DNA from: CAYXPG01 sp964564845
Lineage (GTDB): Bacteria; Planctomycetota; Phycisphaerae; Sedimentisphaerales; Anaerobacaceae
NCBI GenBank assembly: GCA_964564845.1
Contig: CAZMCN010000017.1
Coordinates: 1 to 23,145, forward strand
Direction: 5' to 3'
Length of the DNA: 23,145 nt
Shown: positions 14,315 to 21,032 of the stretch, piece by piece
Layout: the number at the start of each line of letters is the position of its first letter
How positions within the stretch are numbered: position 1 is the first letter of the stretch
The notes under the pieces: generated by a model
Database searches by the model: none
Told to the model about the DNA's origin: nothing
The model's input: only the letters and a program-made list of their open reading frames with translations
Translations under genes and position numbers: made by a program

Positions 14315-14671
14315 TTGCAACTGTTAACGAAAAAAGAAGTAGCAAATAAATGCAAAATGCCAGTGAAATGGGTAGAAAAAGCTGCTTCTTCCAAGAAAAT
14401 TCCTTTGCCGATTTATCTTGATGGTCATATGAGATGGCGAGAAAAAGACATTGATGATTGGATACAAGAAGGCTGTCCAACATCGAAATTTAAAAGAACA
14501 CAAGATGCCGCTGGAATATATGAGGACAATCTAAACCTGAAAGTGGTCGAGAAGGAAAAAATTGCAGAAGCCTTACGGCGTACCAGTGAAAATCGTGAAA
14601 AAGCGGCACATCTGTTAGGGATTGGAGAACGCACACTTTACAGAAAAATTAAAGAATACAGACTTGACTGA
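14315..14671 (+). CDS. Double helix-turn-helix protein: excisionase/MerR-like plus Fis-type
   Basis: 118 residues. Residues 1-54 resemble the HTH_17 excisionase/AlpA-like fold (LLTKKEVANKCKMPVKWVEK, then MRWREKDIDDWIQEGCP). After a short linker, residues 75-117 are a textbook Fis-type HTH_8 (VEKEKIAEALRRTSENREKAAHLLGIGERTLYRKIKEY), the kind that ends sigma54 activators. No AAA+ or receiver domain is present. It is probably a small DNA-binding regulator; its target is unknown. The start is TTG 14315, since the next ATG (14351) would cut into the first HTH; no strong Shine-Dalgarno is seen. Codons are more AT-rich than in aroDE, and the gene lies between two copies of repeat A, hinting at acquisition. 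Confidence 0.75.
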   Translation: MQLLTKKEVANKCKMPVKWVEKAASSKKIPLPIYLDGHMRWREKDIDDWIQEGCPTSKFKRTQDAAGIYEDNLNLKVVEKEKIAEALRRTSENREKAAHLLGIGERTLYRKIKEYRLD

Positions 14672-14700
14672 GATACGAAAATGCTTAACGAAACATTCGA

Positions 14701-14724
14701 CGCCCACGGCGGTTGGTTAGTAAA
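14701..14724 (+). repeat. Repeat A, copy 2
   Basis: CGCCCACGGCGG followed by TTGGTTAGTAAA, 29 nt after the stop of the double-HTH gene, mirroring copy 1 after aroDE. CGCC-CAC-GGCG keeps a 4-bp hairpin. In the reading frame that translates it as AHGGW both copies encode similar residues, so descent from coding DNA is possible. Confidence 0.6.
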
Positions 14725-14731
14725 GCAGTAT

Positions 14732-14778
14732 TTTAATAGTTGCTATGTGATGATGATCATTGGTATATTAGGGCAAAA
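14732..14778 (+). repeat. Repeat B, copy 1, promoter-like
   Basis: Shares about 85% identity with copy 2, including the exact 11-mer ATTGGTATATT. It contains TTGCTA, 18 bp, then TATATT preceded by TGG (an extended -10). It is oriented toward the unknown 190-aa gene and would give a leader of about 150 nt. Confidence 0.55.
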
Positions 14779-14925
14779 TAAAACAGCGTTAATCCGTGTC
14801 AAAAGATAAAAATGGTAACGATGAACAAAATAAAGGAAGTTGGCCGGTGGATAGGAGTTCAATTCCACGGTCAGTAGGGTGTAGAAAAGTTTTGGAATAA
14901 GGAATAGGACGGGAGTTAAACTGCT

Positions 14926-15498
14926 ATGCTGCTACCACCGGAAGAGGCGTCGCTTTTTATTTCGCTTTATAGTTCACTGATCGGTTTCGCTGCGGGTCGT
15001 TTAGGTGGCGCTGCAGGAATTGTCGATGCGGAGACTTTCCGGTGTGCCTCAAATAATGCCAGAGCCAAAGCCAGAGACAAGCTTTTGGGTAATATTGGCT
15101 TGATTAACGATTTCGTGGATGAGACCCCTTATCAGTTTCCTGAAAAAGAGCTGTCTAACGTCCTGAAGTGGGAGCATTTTGTTTCCGGTCATTTTACCGT
15201 TGAGCGAGACCTGAAAGACTATACTGTTTTTTTAGATGATGGGGATCCGCCAAAGGCTTACGGGGTACTTAGCCTGACCGAAGAAATTCTCGAGATGATG
15301 CCGTATCCGCTGCCGGTATTTGTTTCAGCGGTGCTGTTGCCATGGAAAGGGCAGATAGTCTGCGATGGACTGATTTTAATCTACAATGTTATATTAGGCG
15401 GCGGAATTAGAAAGAACCTCAAAGAATCCTATCGGCAGGCAAAAGCACAGGGGATTATTACGTCTTTAGAAACTGGACAGCATCTGAAACACGAATGA
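14926..15498 (+). CDS. Unknown conserved-looking 190-aa protein
   Basis: 190 residues, family not named here. It begins LPPEEASLFISLYSSLIGFAAG, a helical amphipathic start, followed by a region with DKLLGNIGLINDFVDETP and KWEHFVSGHFTVERDLKDYTVFL. It ends in a beta-rich block, FVSAVLLPWKGQIVCDGLILIYN. No signal peptide and no full transmembrane helix are evident, and no catalytic metal motif was found. ATG 14926 has GGGAG about 10 nt upstream. It stands alone between two copies of promoter-like repeat B and ahead of the HEPN/MNT pair, which suggests an accessory island. From memory, similar proteins occur scattered in unrelated bacteria, but I cannot assign a function. Confidence 0.6.
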   Translation: MLLPPEEASLFISLYSSLIGFAAGRLGGAAGIVDAETFRCASNNARAKARDKLLGNIGLINDFVDETPYQFPEKELSNVLKWEHFVSGHFTVERDLKDYTVFLDDGDPPKAYGVLSLTEEILEMMPYPLPVFVSAVLLPWKGQIVCDGLILIYNVILGGGIRKNLKESYRQAKAQGIITSLETGQHLKHE

Positions 15499-15538
15499 GT
15501 CTGACAGAGGGCGCACAATCAGTCGAAACCGAAATGGA

Positions 15539-15586
15539 TTTAATTGTTGCTGTGGGATGATGGTTATTGGTATATTGGCAGCAAAA
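15539..15586 (+). repeat. Repeat B, copy 2, promoter-like
   Basis: Carries TTGCTG, 18 bp, TATATT with the TGG extended -10, pointing at the HEPN/MNT operon with a predicted leader of about 70 nt. It is followed by GGGGCAG-AAAT-CTGCTCC (15587-15604), a 7-bp hairpin that would fall near the 5' end of the transcript. Confidence 0.55.
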
Positions 15587-15655
15587 AGGGGCAGAAATCT
15601 GCTCCTTCGACTATGGCTGAAGACGGGTTTCGCAGGAGTGACATAAGGAGCATAT

Positions 15656-16033
15656 ATGGACGTTAGCAAGCAGGTAGATTTTTGGAAAGCAAGCAGTGAG
15701 GATGACTTTGCAGCAGCTCAGTCTCTGCTGGAAAAAGGACATTTGAGACATTGCCTTTTCTTCGCGCATCTTGCAGTTGAGAAGATGCTCAAAGCGCATG
15801 TGACTAAGCAAACAAAGGATATACCGTCTCGTATGCACAATCTTGTACGTCTTGCTGAGACTGCTGGTCTAAAGCTTGACGCTGAACAGGAGCAATTCCT
15901 GCGCAAGTTCAATGTTTATCAACTGGAAGGTCGCTATCCTGATTCCGAGCAGCTTTCATTTGATTTAGGTTTTGTACATGAGAAAATCTCGAGAGCCAAG
16001 GAGATGTTAAAATGGTTGAGGAAACAGTTATAG
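15656..16033 (+). CDS. HEPN domain protein (partner of minimal nucleotidyltransferase)
   Basis: 125 residues, all-helical. FFAHLAVEKMLKAHVT (35-50), IPSRMHNLVRLAE (57-69) and the segment VYQLEGRYPDS (87-97) are typical of the PF05168-type HEPN family. The canonical RNase motif R-x4-6-H is not at its usual place. The only candidate is Arg31-x6-His38 in an early helix, so RNase activity is doubtful. AAGGAG lies 5 nt before ATG 15656. The MNT gene overlaps its end by 22 nt, indicating translational coupling. HEPN/MNT pairs generally act as toxin-antitoxin-like modules in which the nucleotidyltransferase can modify the HEPN partner; Tyr94 would be a candidate site. Confidence 0.85.
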   Translation: MDVSKQVDFWKASSEDDFAAAQSLLEKGHLRHCLFFAHLAVEKMLKAHVTKQTKDIPSRMHNLVRLAETAGLKLDAEQEQFLRKFNVYQLEGRYPDSEQLSFDLGFVHEKISRAKEMLKWLRKQL

Positions 16034-16332
16034 CCGCAGTAAAGCATTATCTGGCTGCGCTGCCGGCCGTGGGTATTCACGCCCGCAGAGCGGTTCTGTT
16101 TGGCTCCTTTGCGCGCGGCGGCGGTGACGAATACAGCGATATAGACCTGGTTGTAATCGCTCCGGAATTCGACGGCTCGCGAGATATCCCGCTGATTGAG
16201 GCTCTCTGGCAGGCTACCATCAGCGATAACCGCATTGAGCCCATTCCCTGTGGTGAGAAGGAATGGGAAAACGACCAAAGCCGTCCTATTCTTGAAATCG
16301 CCCGTCAGGAAGGCGTTGTTATCGCTGCGTGA
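16012..16332 (+). CDS. Minimal nucleotidyltransferase (MNT), HEPN partner
   Basis: 106 residues, polymerase-beta-type fold. The signature GSFARGGGDEYSDIDL (31-46) gives the GS loop and the metal-binding Asp43 and Asp45; Glu76 in RIEPIP is a likely third carboxylate. The catalytic residues are intact, so it should be able to transfer AMP. AAGGAG 8 nt before the ATG lies inside the end of the HEPN gene. In characterised pairs the MNT acts as antitoxin by AMPylating the HEPN toxin; whether that applies to this HEPN subtype is inference. It ends 23 nt before argG, which has its own good ribosome binding site, so readthrough into argG is possible. Confidence 0.88.
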   Translation: MVEETVIAAVKHYLAALPAVGIHARRAVLFGSFARGGGDEYSDIDLVVIAPEFDGSRDIPLIEALWQATISDNRIEPIPCGEKEWENDQSRPILEIARQEGVVIAA

Positions 16333-16355
16333 GTGGTTTTAATTTGAGGTGAACG

Positions 16356-17591
16356 ATGGCAAAGAAAGAAAAAGTTGTTCTGGCCTACAGCGGCGGGCTG
16401 GATACGAGTGTAATCCTGCCGTGGCTTAAAGAGACTTACGGCTATGAAGTAATAGCGTTTGCGGCTGAACTGGGCCAATGCGATGAACTGGCCGGCATTA
16501 AACGCAAAGCACTTAACAGCGGTGCGGTCAAGTGCATTGTCAAAGACCTGCGGAAGGAGTTTGTCGAAGATTTTCTCTGGCCTATGCTCAAATCCGGAGC
16601 CGTATATGAAAACGGCTATCTGTTAGGGACGAGTATAGCGCGGCCGTTAATCGCAAAACATCAGGTGGAAGTCGCCCAGGCCGAGGGAGCAACAGCCGTC
16701 GCTCACGGAGCGACCGGCAAAGGCAACGACCAGGTGCGGTTCGAATTAACATATATGGCGCTCGACCCAACGTTGAAAATTGTAGCGCCGTGGAGAGACC
16801 CGAAATTTACCCTGACCAGCAGGGAAGCGGCGGTCGATTATGCCAAAAAGCATAAAATCCCCATCAAGCAGACGAAGAAGAAAATTTATTCACGCGACCG
16901 CAATCTATGGCATATTAGTCATGAAGGGGCGGATTTGGAAGACCCCGCCAATGAGCCGAAGGACGAACTTTTTGTGATGTCACGGCCTGTTTCCCAAACG
17001 CCTGAAAAAAGTGATTATGTTGAAATCGGATTCAAGGAAGGTGTTCCCGTCAAGCTCAACGGCAAAAAAACAAGTGGAGTCGGGATAATTGAAGCGCTGA
17101 ACAAAATCGGCGGCAGACATGGAATCGGTCAGGTAGATTTAGTCGAAAATCGGCTGGTAGGGATGAAATCGCGCGGCGTTTATGAGACGCCCGGCGGTAC
17201 GATACTAACGACCGCTCACAATGCTCTTGAGTCCCTGACGCTTGACAGGGAGACAATGCATTATAAGAAGGAGGTCGCTTTTAAATATGCCGAATTGATT
17301 TACTACGGCCAGTGGTTTTCGCCATTGCGCCGGGCCATTGACGCCTTTGTCAATGTTACCCAACGAAATGTTACCGGTGATGTGAAACTGAAACTGTATA
17401 AGGGACATTGCATTCTGGCCGGTGTAAAAAGTCCCAAAAGTTTGTACAGCAGCGATTTGGCCAGCTTTACGATGGGTGCCGAATACGAGCCTACCGATGC
17501 AACCGGCTTTATTCGTTTGTTCGGGCTGCCGATGCAGGTGGCTTCTATTGTGAACAGGGCCGGTAAGACCAAAAAGAAGCGAAAGAAATGA
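16356..17591 (+). CDS. argG: Argininosuccinate synthase
   Basis: 411 residues, normal length. It joins citrulline and aspartate with ATP cleavage in arginine synthesis. Visible: the pyrophosphatase loop AYSGGLDTS (10-18), YLLGTSIARPLIAK (88-101), AHGATGKGNDQVRFE (116-130), and later SPLRRAIDAFVN and NVTGDVKLKLYKG. The start ATG follows GAGGTG by 5 nt. The protein ends in a very basic tail (KTKKKRKK). No other arg gene is in the window, and no ARG box was recognised. It is preceded closely by the HEPN/MNT pair and followed 85 nt later by the prepilin peptidase gene. Confidence 0.96.
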   Translation: MAKKEKVVLAYSGGLDTSVILPWLKETYGYEVIAFAAELGQCDELAGIKRKALNSGAVKCIVKDLRKEFVEDFLWPMLKSGAVYENGYLLGTSIARPLIAKHQVEVAQAEGATAVAHGATGKGNDQVRFELTYMALDPTLKIVAPWRDPKFTLTSREAAVDYAKKHKIPIKQTKKKIYSRDRNLWHISHEGADLEDPANEPKDELFVMSRPVSQTPEKSDYVEIGFKEGVPVKLNGKKTSGVGIIEALNKIGGRHGIGQVDLVENRLVGMKSRGVYETPGGTILTTAHNALESLTLDRETMHYKKEVAFKYAELIYYGQWFSPLRRAIDAFVNVTQRNVTGDVKLKLYKGHCILAGVKSPKSLYSSDLASFTMGAEYEPTDATGFIRLFGLPMQVASIVNRAGKTKKKRKK

Positions 17592-17664
17592 TAGACTTAA
17601 AGGACTAAAACAGCCGACATAAATAAAGTTAAAGCCGGTTTGCTGAATAGGGAAGTGTTGTTTG

Positions 17665-17671
17665 AAAGGAG
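17665..17671 (+). promoter_or_regulatory. Shine-Dalgarno site deciding the prepilin peptidase start
   Basis: AAAGGAG, 5 nt before GTG 17677. It overlaps the alternative TTG frame start at 17662, which would have no ribosome binding site of its own. Confidence 0.7.
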
Positions 17672-17676
17672 TCGTT

Positions 17677-18879
17677 GTGGTAGTACCGGACTGGGTTTGG
17701 CCTGTCTGTCTTTTCGTTTTTGGTTCCTGTATCGGCAGTTTTCTGAATGTAGTCATTTACCGGATTCCTCGCGATAAGTCTTTGATAAGACCGTCTTCAT
17801 CCTGTCCGGCGTGTGATAGACGCATTCGCTTCTATGACAACATACCGTTGATTTCATGGCTGCTTTTGGGTCGAAAGTGCCGTTACTGCAAGGCGGCGAT
17901 TTCGCCGCGCTATTTTATTATCGAGCTGCTTACCGCTCTGGTTTTCGCCGGTCTTTTTATTTTATATTTTCGCACCGACCTGCGACCGGACATCTGCCCA
18001 TTTTTAAGTGGCGGCTGGATTATTTATCTTATCTCCGTGACTATGTTGGCTGCTTTCATTGCCGCTTCAGCAATCGATTTAGAACTGTGGGTCATCCCAA
18101 TGTCAATTTGCTGGTTTGTTACCGTAGCGGGTTTAACTGCTTCTTCGCTCGGCGTTTACATAATTGACCCCGCCGTAATCGGTAAATATCACCTTTTGCC
18201 TAATGCCTCGCCAGGTACAGCTTCGCTGGCGGTCGGAGCAGCGATAGGGTTGGCTGTATCCTGGCTGCTGATGCAAGCCGGCTTAATCAAAAGAAGCTAC
18301 GAATACGACAAAGCCGAAGATTCGGACGGCGCTTTGCAGCAAGAGCACAAAGAGCAGGACAGTTCAGCCGAGAAGCCACCAGTAGAACCGGACGAGGCAA
18401 ATTTCAACCATCGCATTGAGGCCTGCAGGGAAGTCATATTTTTACTGCCGATTATTATTTTTTCGGCGGTAGCTTACTGGATTTTAATAAAAAATCCCTC
18501 GGTATATGGCTGGTGGCGGCGTTTTTCGCAATATCCTGCGATTGCAGGGTTTCTTGGTGGTTTATTCGGCTATTTTGTCGGCTGCGGCGTTGTCTGGGCC
18601 ACTCGCATCCTAGGTACTTTTGCCTTCGGAAAGGAAGCTATGGGGTTGGGAGATGTGCATCTGATGGGTGCTGCCGGAGCTGTCGTAGGACCGATTCCTG
18701 TTGTTGCGGCATTTTTTATCGCGCCATTTTTCGGGCTGGCCTGGGCCGGATGCCAGATGTTTTTTAAAAAAATGAGGCAAATTCCTTATGGTCCCTTCTT
18801 GTCTTTGGGTATATTTACTGTTATGATTTTACACGAAATAATTTTTACTTACTTAATCAGTATTTTTGTATTAAAATAG
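17677..18879 (+). CDS. Prepilin peptidase / N-methyltransferase (type IV pili or type II secretion), A24 family
   Basis: 400 residues from GTG 17677. It cleaves and methylates type IV prepilins or pseudopilins at the inner membrane. The N-terminal domain has GSFLNVVIYRIP and the zinc-binding pairs Cys43/Cys46 and Cys68/Cys71 (CPAC, CRYC) with the intervening FYDNIPLISWL motif, as in bifunctional PilD/GspO. The catalytic aspartates are Asp134 (SAIDLELWVIP) and Asp326 (MGLGD). It is longer than typical 250-290-residue members: an insertion holds an extra hydrophobic segment, an acidic linker (about 208-250, rich in Glu, Asp, Ser, Gln) and another membrane segment. It is followed 34 nt later by the OmpA-like gene. 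Confidence 0.92.
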   Translation: MVVPDWVWPVCLFVFGSCIGSFLNVVIYRIPRDKSLIRPSSSCPACDRRIRFYDNIPLISWLLLGRKCRYCKAAISPRYFIIELLTALVFAGLFILYFRTDLRPDICPFLSGGWIIYLISVTMLAAFIAASAIDLELWVIPMSICWFVTVAGLTASSLGVYIIDPAVIGKYHLLPNASPGTASLAVGAAIGLAVSWLLMQAGLIKRSYEYDKAEDSDGALQQEHKEQDSSAEKPPVEPDEANFNHRIEACREVIFLLPIIIFSAVAYWILIKNPSVYGWWRRFSQYPAIAGFLGGLFGYFVGCGVVWATRILGTFAFGKEAMGLGDVHLMGAAGAVVGPIPVVAAFFIAPFFGLAWAGCQMFFKKMRQIPYGPFLSLGIFTVMILHEIIFTYLISIFVLK

Positions 18880-18884
18880 CGAAC

Positions 18885-18890
18885 TATAAT
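18885..18890 (+). promoter_or_regulatory. Possible -10 element ahead of the OmpA/Pal gene
   Basis: A perfect TATAAT in the 34-nt gap before the gene. No -35 box of quality is found at 16-18 bp, so independent transcription is only suggested. Confidence 0.3.
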
Positions 18891-18913
18891 CATCATATTA
18901 AAGGAGCATTAAA

Positions 18914-19573
18914 ATGCGAAGCGTAAGAAAGGAAACAATCGTTTTACTAATTGGTCTTATATCAATCACCTTTTTTTCCGGCTGTACCAACTGGAAGAAA
19001 AAATACGAAGCTTTGAATGTGGAGCACCAGAATCTAAAGGGCCTGCATGAACGGGAAAGAGCCGAGAAGGGCCGGCTTGCCCAACAGGTTACCCAGGGGC
19101 GCCAGACTATCGAGGATCTCCAGAAACAGATTGAAGAGCGCAGCCAAAGCCCGGCTGAAGCCACCGGCTTTGGAAAAGGTTACGATGTTGCATTTGACCC
19201 GTCAGCCGGCACTATTACCGTAACGCTTCCCAATGCGATACTATTCGATTCCGGCAAATCTACTTTGAAAAAAGCAACCAGTACCGAGCTTGACCATATT
19301 CGGTCGGTACTTCGGGAAAGATATGCCGGCAAGATGATAGATGTTGTCGGTCATACCGACACCGACCCAATCAAAAAATCACCCTGGAAGGACAACTTAG
19401 AGCTTTCTGCTCAACGTTCACTGTCGGTGGTTAGATATCTGATATCGCAAGGGATCCCGGCCGAGCGGGTTCGAGCGGTAGGGCGGGGTGAAAGCCATCC
19501 CATTGCTTCGAATGCCACAGCCAGTGGTAAAGCAAGAAACCGCAGAGTTGAAATCGTTGTTTATATGCGATGA
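18914..19573 (+). CDS. OmpA-family peptidoglycan-binding lipoprotein (Pal-like)
   Basis: 219 residues. Signal peptide with lipobox TFFSGC; lipidated Cys24 is followed by Thr-Asn, favouring outer-membrane sorting if the +2 rule holds. Residues about 28-75 form a coiled coil, and 105-219 an OmpA C-terminal domain: ILFDSGKSTL, VVGHTDTDP (144-152), NLELSAQRSLSVVRYL with Arg168, VRAVGRGES and RNRRVEI. The Asp/Arg pair that binds diaminopimelate is present. It tethers the outer membrane to peptidoglycan, and so argues for a diderm with peptidoglycan. AAAGGAG lies 7 nt before the ATG. No tol genes are adjacent, so it may not be the Tol-Pal protein itself. Confidence 0.9.
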   Translation: MRSVRKETIVLLIGLISITFFSGCTNWKKKYEALNVEHQNLKGLHERERAEKGRLAQQVTQGRQTIEDLQKQIEERSQSPAEATGFGKGYDVAFDPSAGTITVTLPNAILFDSGKSTLKKATSTELDHIRSVLRERYAGKMIDVVGHTDTDPIKKSPWKDNLELSAQRSLSVVRYLISQGIPAERVRAVGRGESHPIASNATASGKARNRRVEIVVYMR

Positions 19574-19616
19574 GGTCCGTTTTTACTACACGGAAGTTTT
19601 ACATCGGCCAATGCCG

Positions 19617-19639
19617 AATTATGAGCCAGGCTCATAATT
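19617..19639. terminator. Bidirectional terminator-like palindrome between converging genes
   Basis: AATTATGAGCC-A-GGCTCATAATT, an 11-bp perfect inverted repeat in the gap between the OmpA-like gene and the mini-protein gene. In RNA a 9-bp stem with loop CCAGG is likely. Short T tracts on both sides make it a moderate terminator in either direction. Confidence 0.5.
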
Positions 19640-19645
19640 TGAAAT

Positions 19646-19846
19646 CTATTCGGTTGATGAAACCACGACAAGGAATTCGTGGCTCTCGGGATCAAAAGAA
19701 ACGCTTTTGACAACGCCTCTTATGGGTGAAGCTACAGGGCATTTTGCAGTTGGTTCTGTGCTAATTTTCTGTCCCCGGTGAACTTCGTCGCCGATTTTGA
19801 CTTTCAAGCCGAAAGTAGCATCTGTCCGCAAAACAACCTCACTCAT
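19646..19846 (-). CDS. Biotinyl/lipoyl-like (barrel-sandwich) mini-protein
   Basis: 66 residues. The pattern KVKIGDEVHRGQKIS followed by VASPIRGVVKSVSFDPESHEFLVVV is that of a single barrel-sandwich hybrid domain, as in biotinyl/lipoyl carriers and the N-terminal domain of RnfC. The EMK or DK modification lysine at the hairpin tip is absent (TAKCPVASPI instead, with a Cys), so it is probably not biotinylated or lipoylated. Its ATG is only 2 nt after the stop of the alkaline phosphatase gene, implying translational coupling. RnfC, PTS and membrane-fusion proteins use the same fold within larger proteins. A free-standing copy is unusual and its role is unknown. Confidence 0.65.
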   Translation of the reverse strand: MSEVVLRTDATFGLKVKIGDEVHRGQKISTEPTAKCPVASPIRGVVKSVSFDPESHEFLVVVSSTE

Positions 19847-19848
19847 AT

Positions 19849-21015
19849 TTAGTCCATCACTTTTGGAAATGACTTTATACCTAATAATTGTGCAAACTTC
19901 TTCGGAACTTCTGTATTGTCATAGACGCCGGAAAACATATCGGCATTAGGGCCGATTGCATAAAGAGGTACAGGCAAACAACTGTGTCCTTTGGTTGACC
20001 AGTGCACGTCTAAATTATCCCCTTTCAGGCTGCCGTCATTAATCGTCAAACCTCCTGTTTCATGGTCGGCAGTGGCAACAACCAATGTTTGTCCATCTTT
20101 CAGGGCAAATTCGACGGCGGATTTGACAGCTTTATCAAAACAAAGCACCAGCCTGAGGGTATTATTTACATCGTTATCGTGACAGGCCCAATCTATCTGA
20201 CTGCCTTCTACCATTAGAAAAAACCCTTTATTTAGCGGTTTTTTGTCTTTGCTGTTGAGCGCCTCGATGGCTTTTTGCGTAAGTTCAGCTAAAGTTGGTT
20301 CCGGTGGTCTGGTGTTCAATGGCCCAAGCTGGAAAAGTCCCAGCAGATACGGTCCATAAGCATTTTTGAGCTCTTCGGCGGTTTGTACATAACAATAGCC
20401 GGCTTTTTTGGCCTGTCTTATCAGGTCTGTGTTATCATTGCGTTTGCTGTTAGCATCTGATATGGGCAAAAAATGCTGTCTTCCGCCCCCGAGCAGCACG
20501 TGTATTTTTTTTGCAATAAGCTGCCGGGCAATTTCATTTTCCATCCTGCGTGATTCTACGTGTGCGGCGAACGAAGCCGGAGTCGCATGGGTTATGGTAG
20601 AAGTAGCAACAAGGCCAGTTCTCATTCCTTTGGCTTTAGCCGCTTCAAGAATGGTCTGATATTTTTTCCCGTCAGCAGTCATACCGAGCATTTTGTTATT
20701 GGTTTTGACGCCACAGGCCAGTGCCGTTCCGGCCGCAGCCGAATCCGTCCGAAGTGCGTTCGCTGAATGTGTGCGAACCAGACCGATAACAGGCATTCGT
20801 TCAATACACAACATTCCATCCGCTCCAGCTGACTTCATACGCGCAAGCGTGGTTTGTCCTAACCCCATACCATCGCCGATACAAAAGATTATATTTTTGA
20901 TACTCTCTTTGCCGTCGGGATAATTGAGGGCTGTTTCAGCCCGGCAGATAGTGGTAAGTGTTAAAACGGCTAAGATTAAACTTATGATTGTTAAAGCTCC
21001 TCTGATTTTCCTCAT
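19849..21015 (-). CDS. Exported alkaline phosphatase
   Basis: 388 residues. Signal peptide of about 26 residues (basic start, hydrophobic core, ICRA cleavage region), so the enzyme is exported to the periplasm. It has the alkaline phosphatase superfamily catalytic set: Asp48 in IGDGMG, nucleophile Ser92 in TDSAAAGTAL, HATPASFAAHV (143-153), Glu270, Asp275 and His279 in VEGSQIDWACHDND, Asp317-His318 in TADHETGG and His344. These supply two zinc sites and one magnesium site for phosphomonoester hydrolysis. It is shorter than E. coli PhoA (about 470). It begins 17 nt after comEC and is followed after 2 nt by the mini-protein, forming a three-gene operon. No Pho box was recognised. AAGGAG precedes the ATG. 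Confidence 0.93.
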   Translation of the reverse strand: MRKIRGALTIISLILAVLTLTTICRAETALNYPDGKESIKNIIFCIGDGMGLGQTTLARMKSAGADGMLCIERMPVIGLVRTHSANALRTDSAAAGTALACGVKTNNKMLGMTADGKKYQTILEAAKAKGMRTGLVATSTITHATPASFAAHVESRRMENEIARQLIAKKIHVLLGGGRQHFLPISDANSKRNDNTDLIRQAKKAGYCYVQTAEELKNAYGPYLLGLFQLGPLNTRPPEPTLAELTQKAIEALNSKDKKPLNKGFFLMVEGSQIDWACHDNDVNNTLRLVLCFDKAVKSAVEFALKDGQTLVVATADHETGGLTINDGSLKGDNLDVHWSTKGHSCLPVPLYAIGPNADMFSGVYDNTEVPKKFAQLLGIKSFPKVMD

Positions 21016-21032
21016 AATGGCGGTCTCCTTTT

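Noticed and set aside
14842..14872. Hairpin with a T-loop-like GTTCAAT, possible tRNA 3' fragment or attachment site
   Set aside because: The 70 nt upstream cannot be folded into acceptor, D and anticodon arms, and no CCA-type end or integrase gene is present. The bulged 9-bp stem alone is weak evidence.
15587..15655. Possible REP-like element (GGGGCAG hairpin, then CTCCT...AGGAG before the HEPN gene)
   Set aside because: Only one copy is visible in this window, and the outer stem is just 5 bp. The second arm is near the HEPN ribosome binding site by composition.
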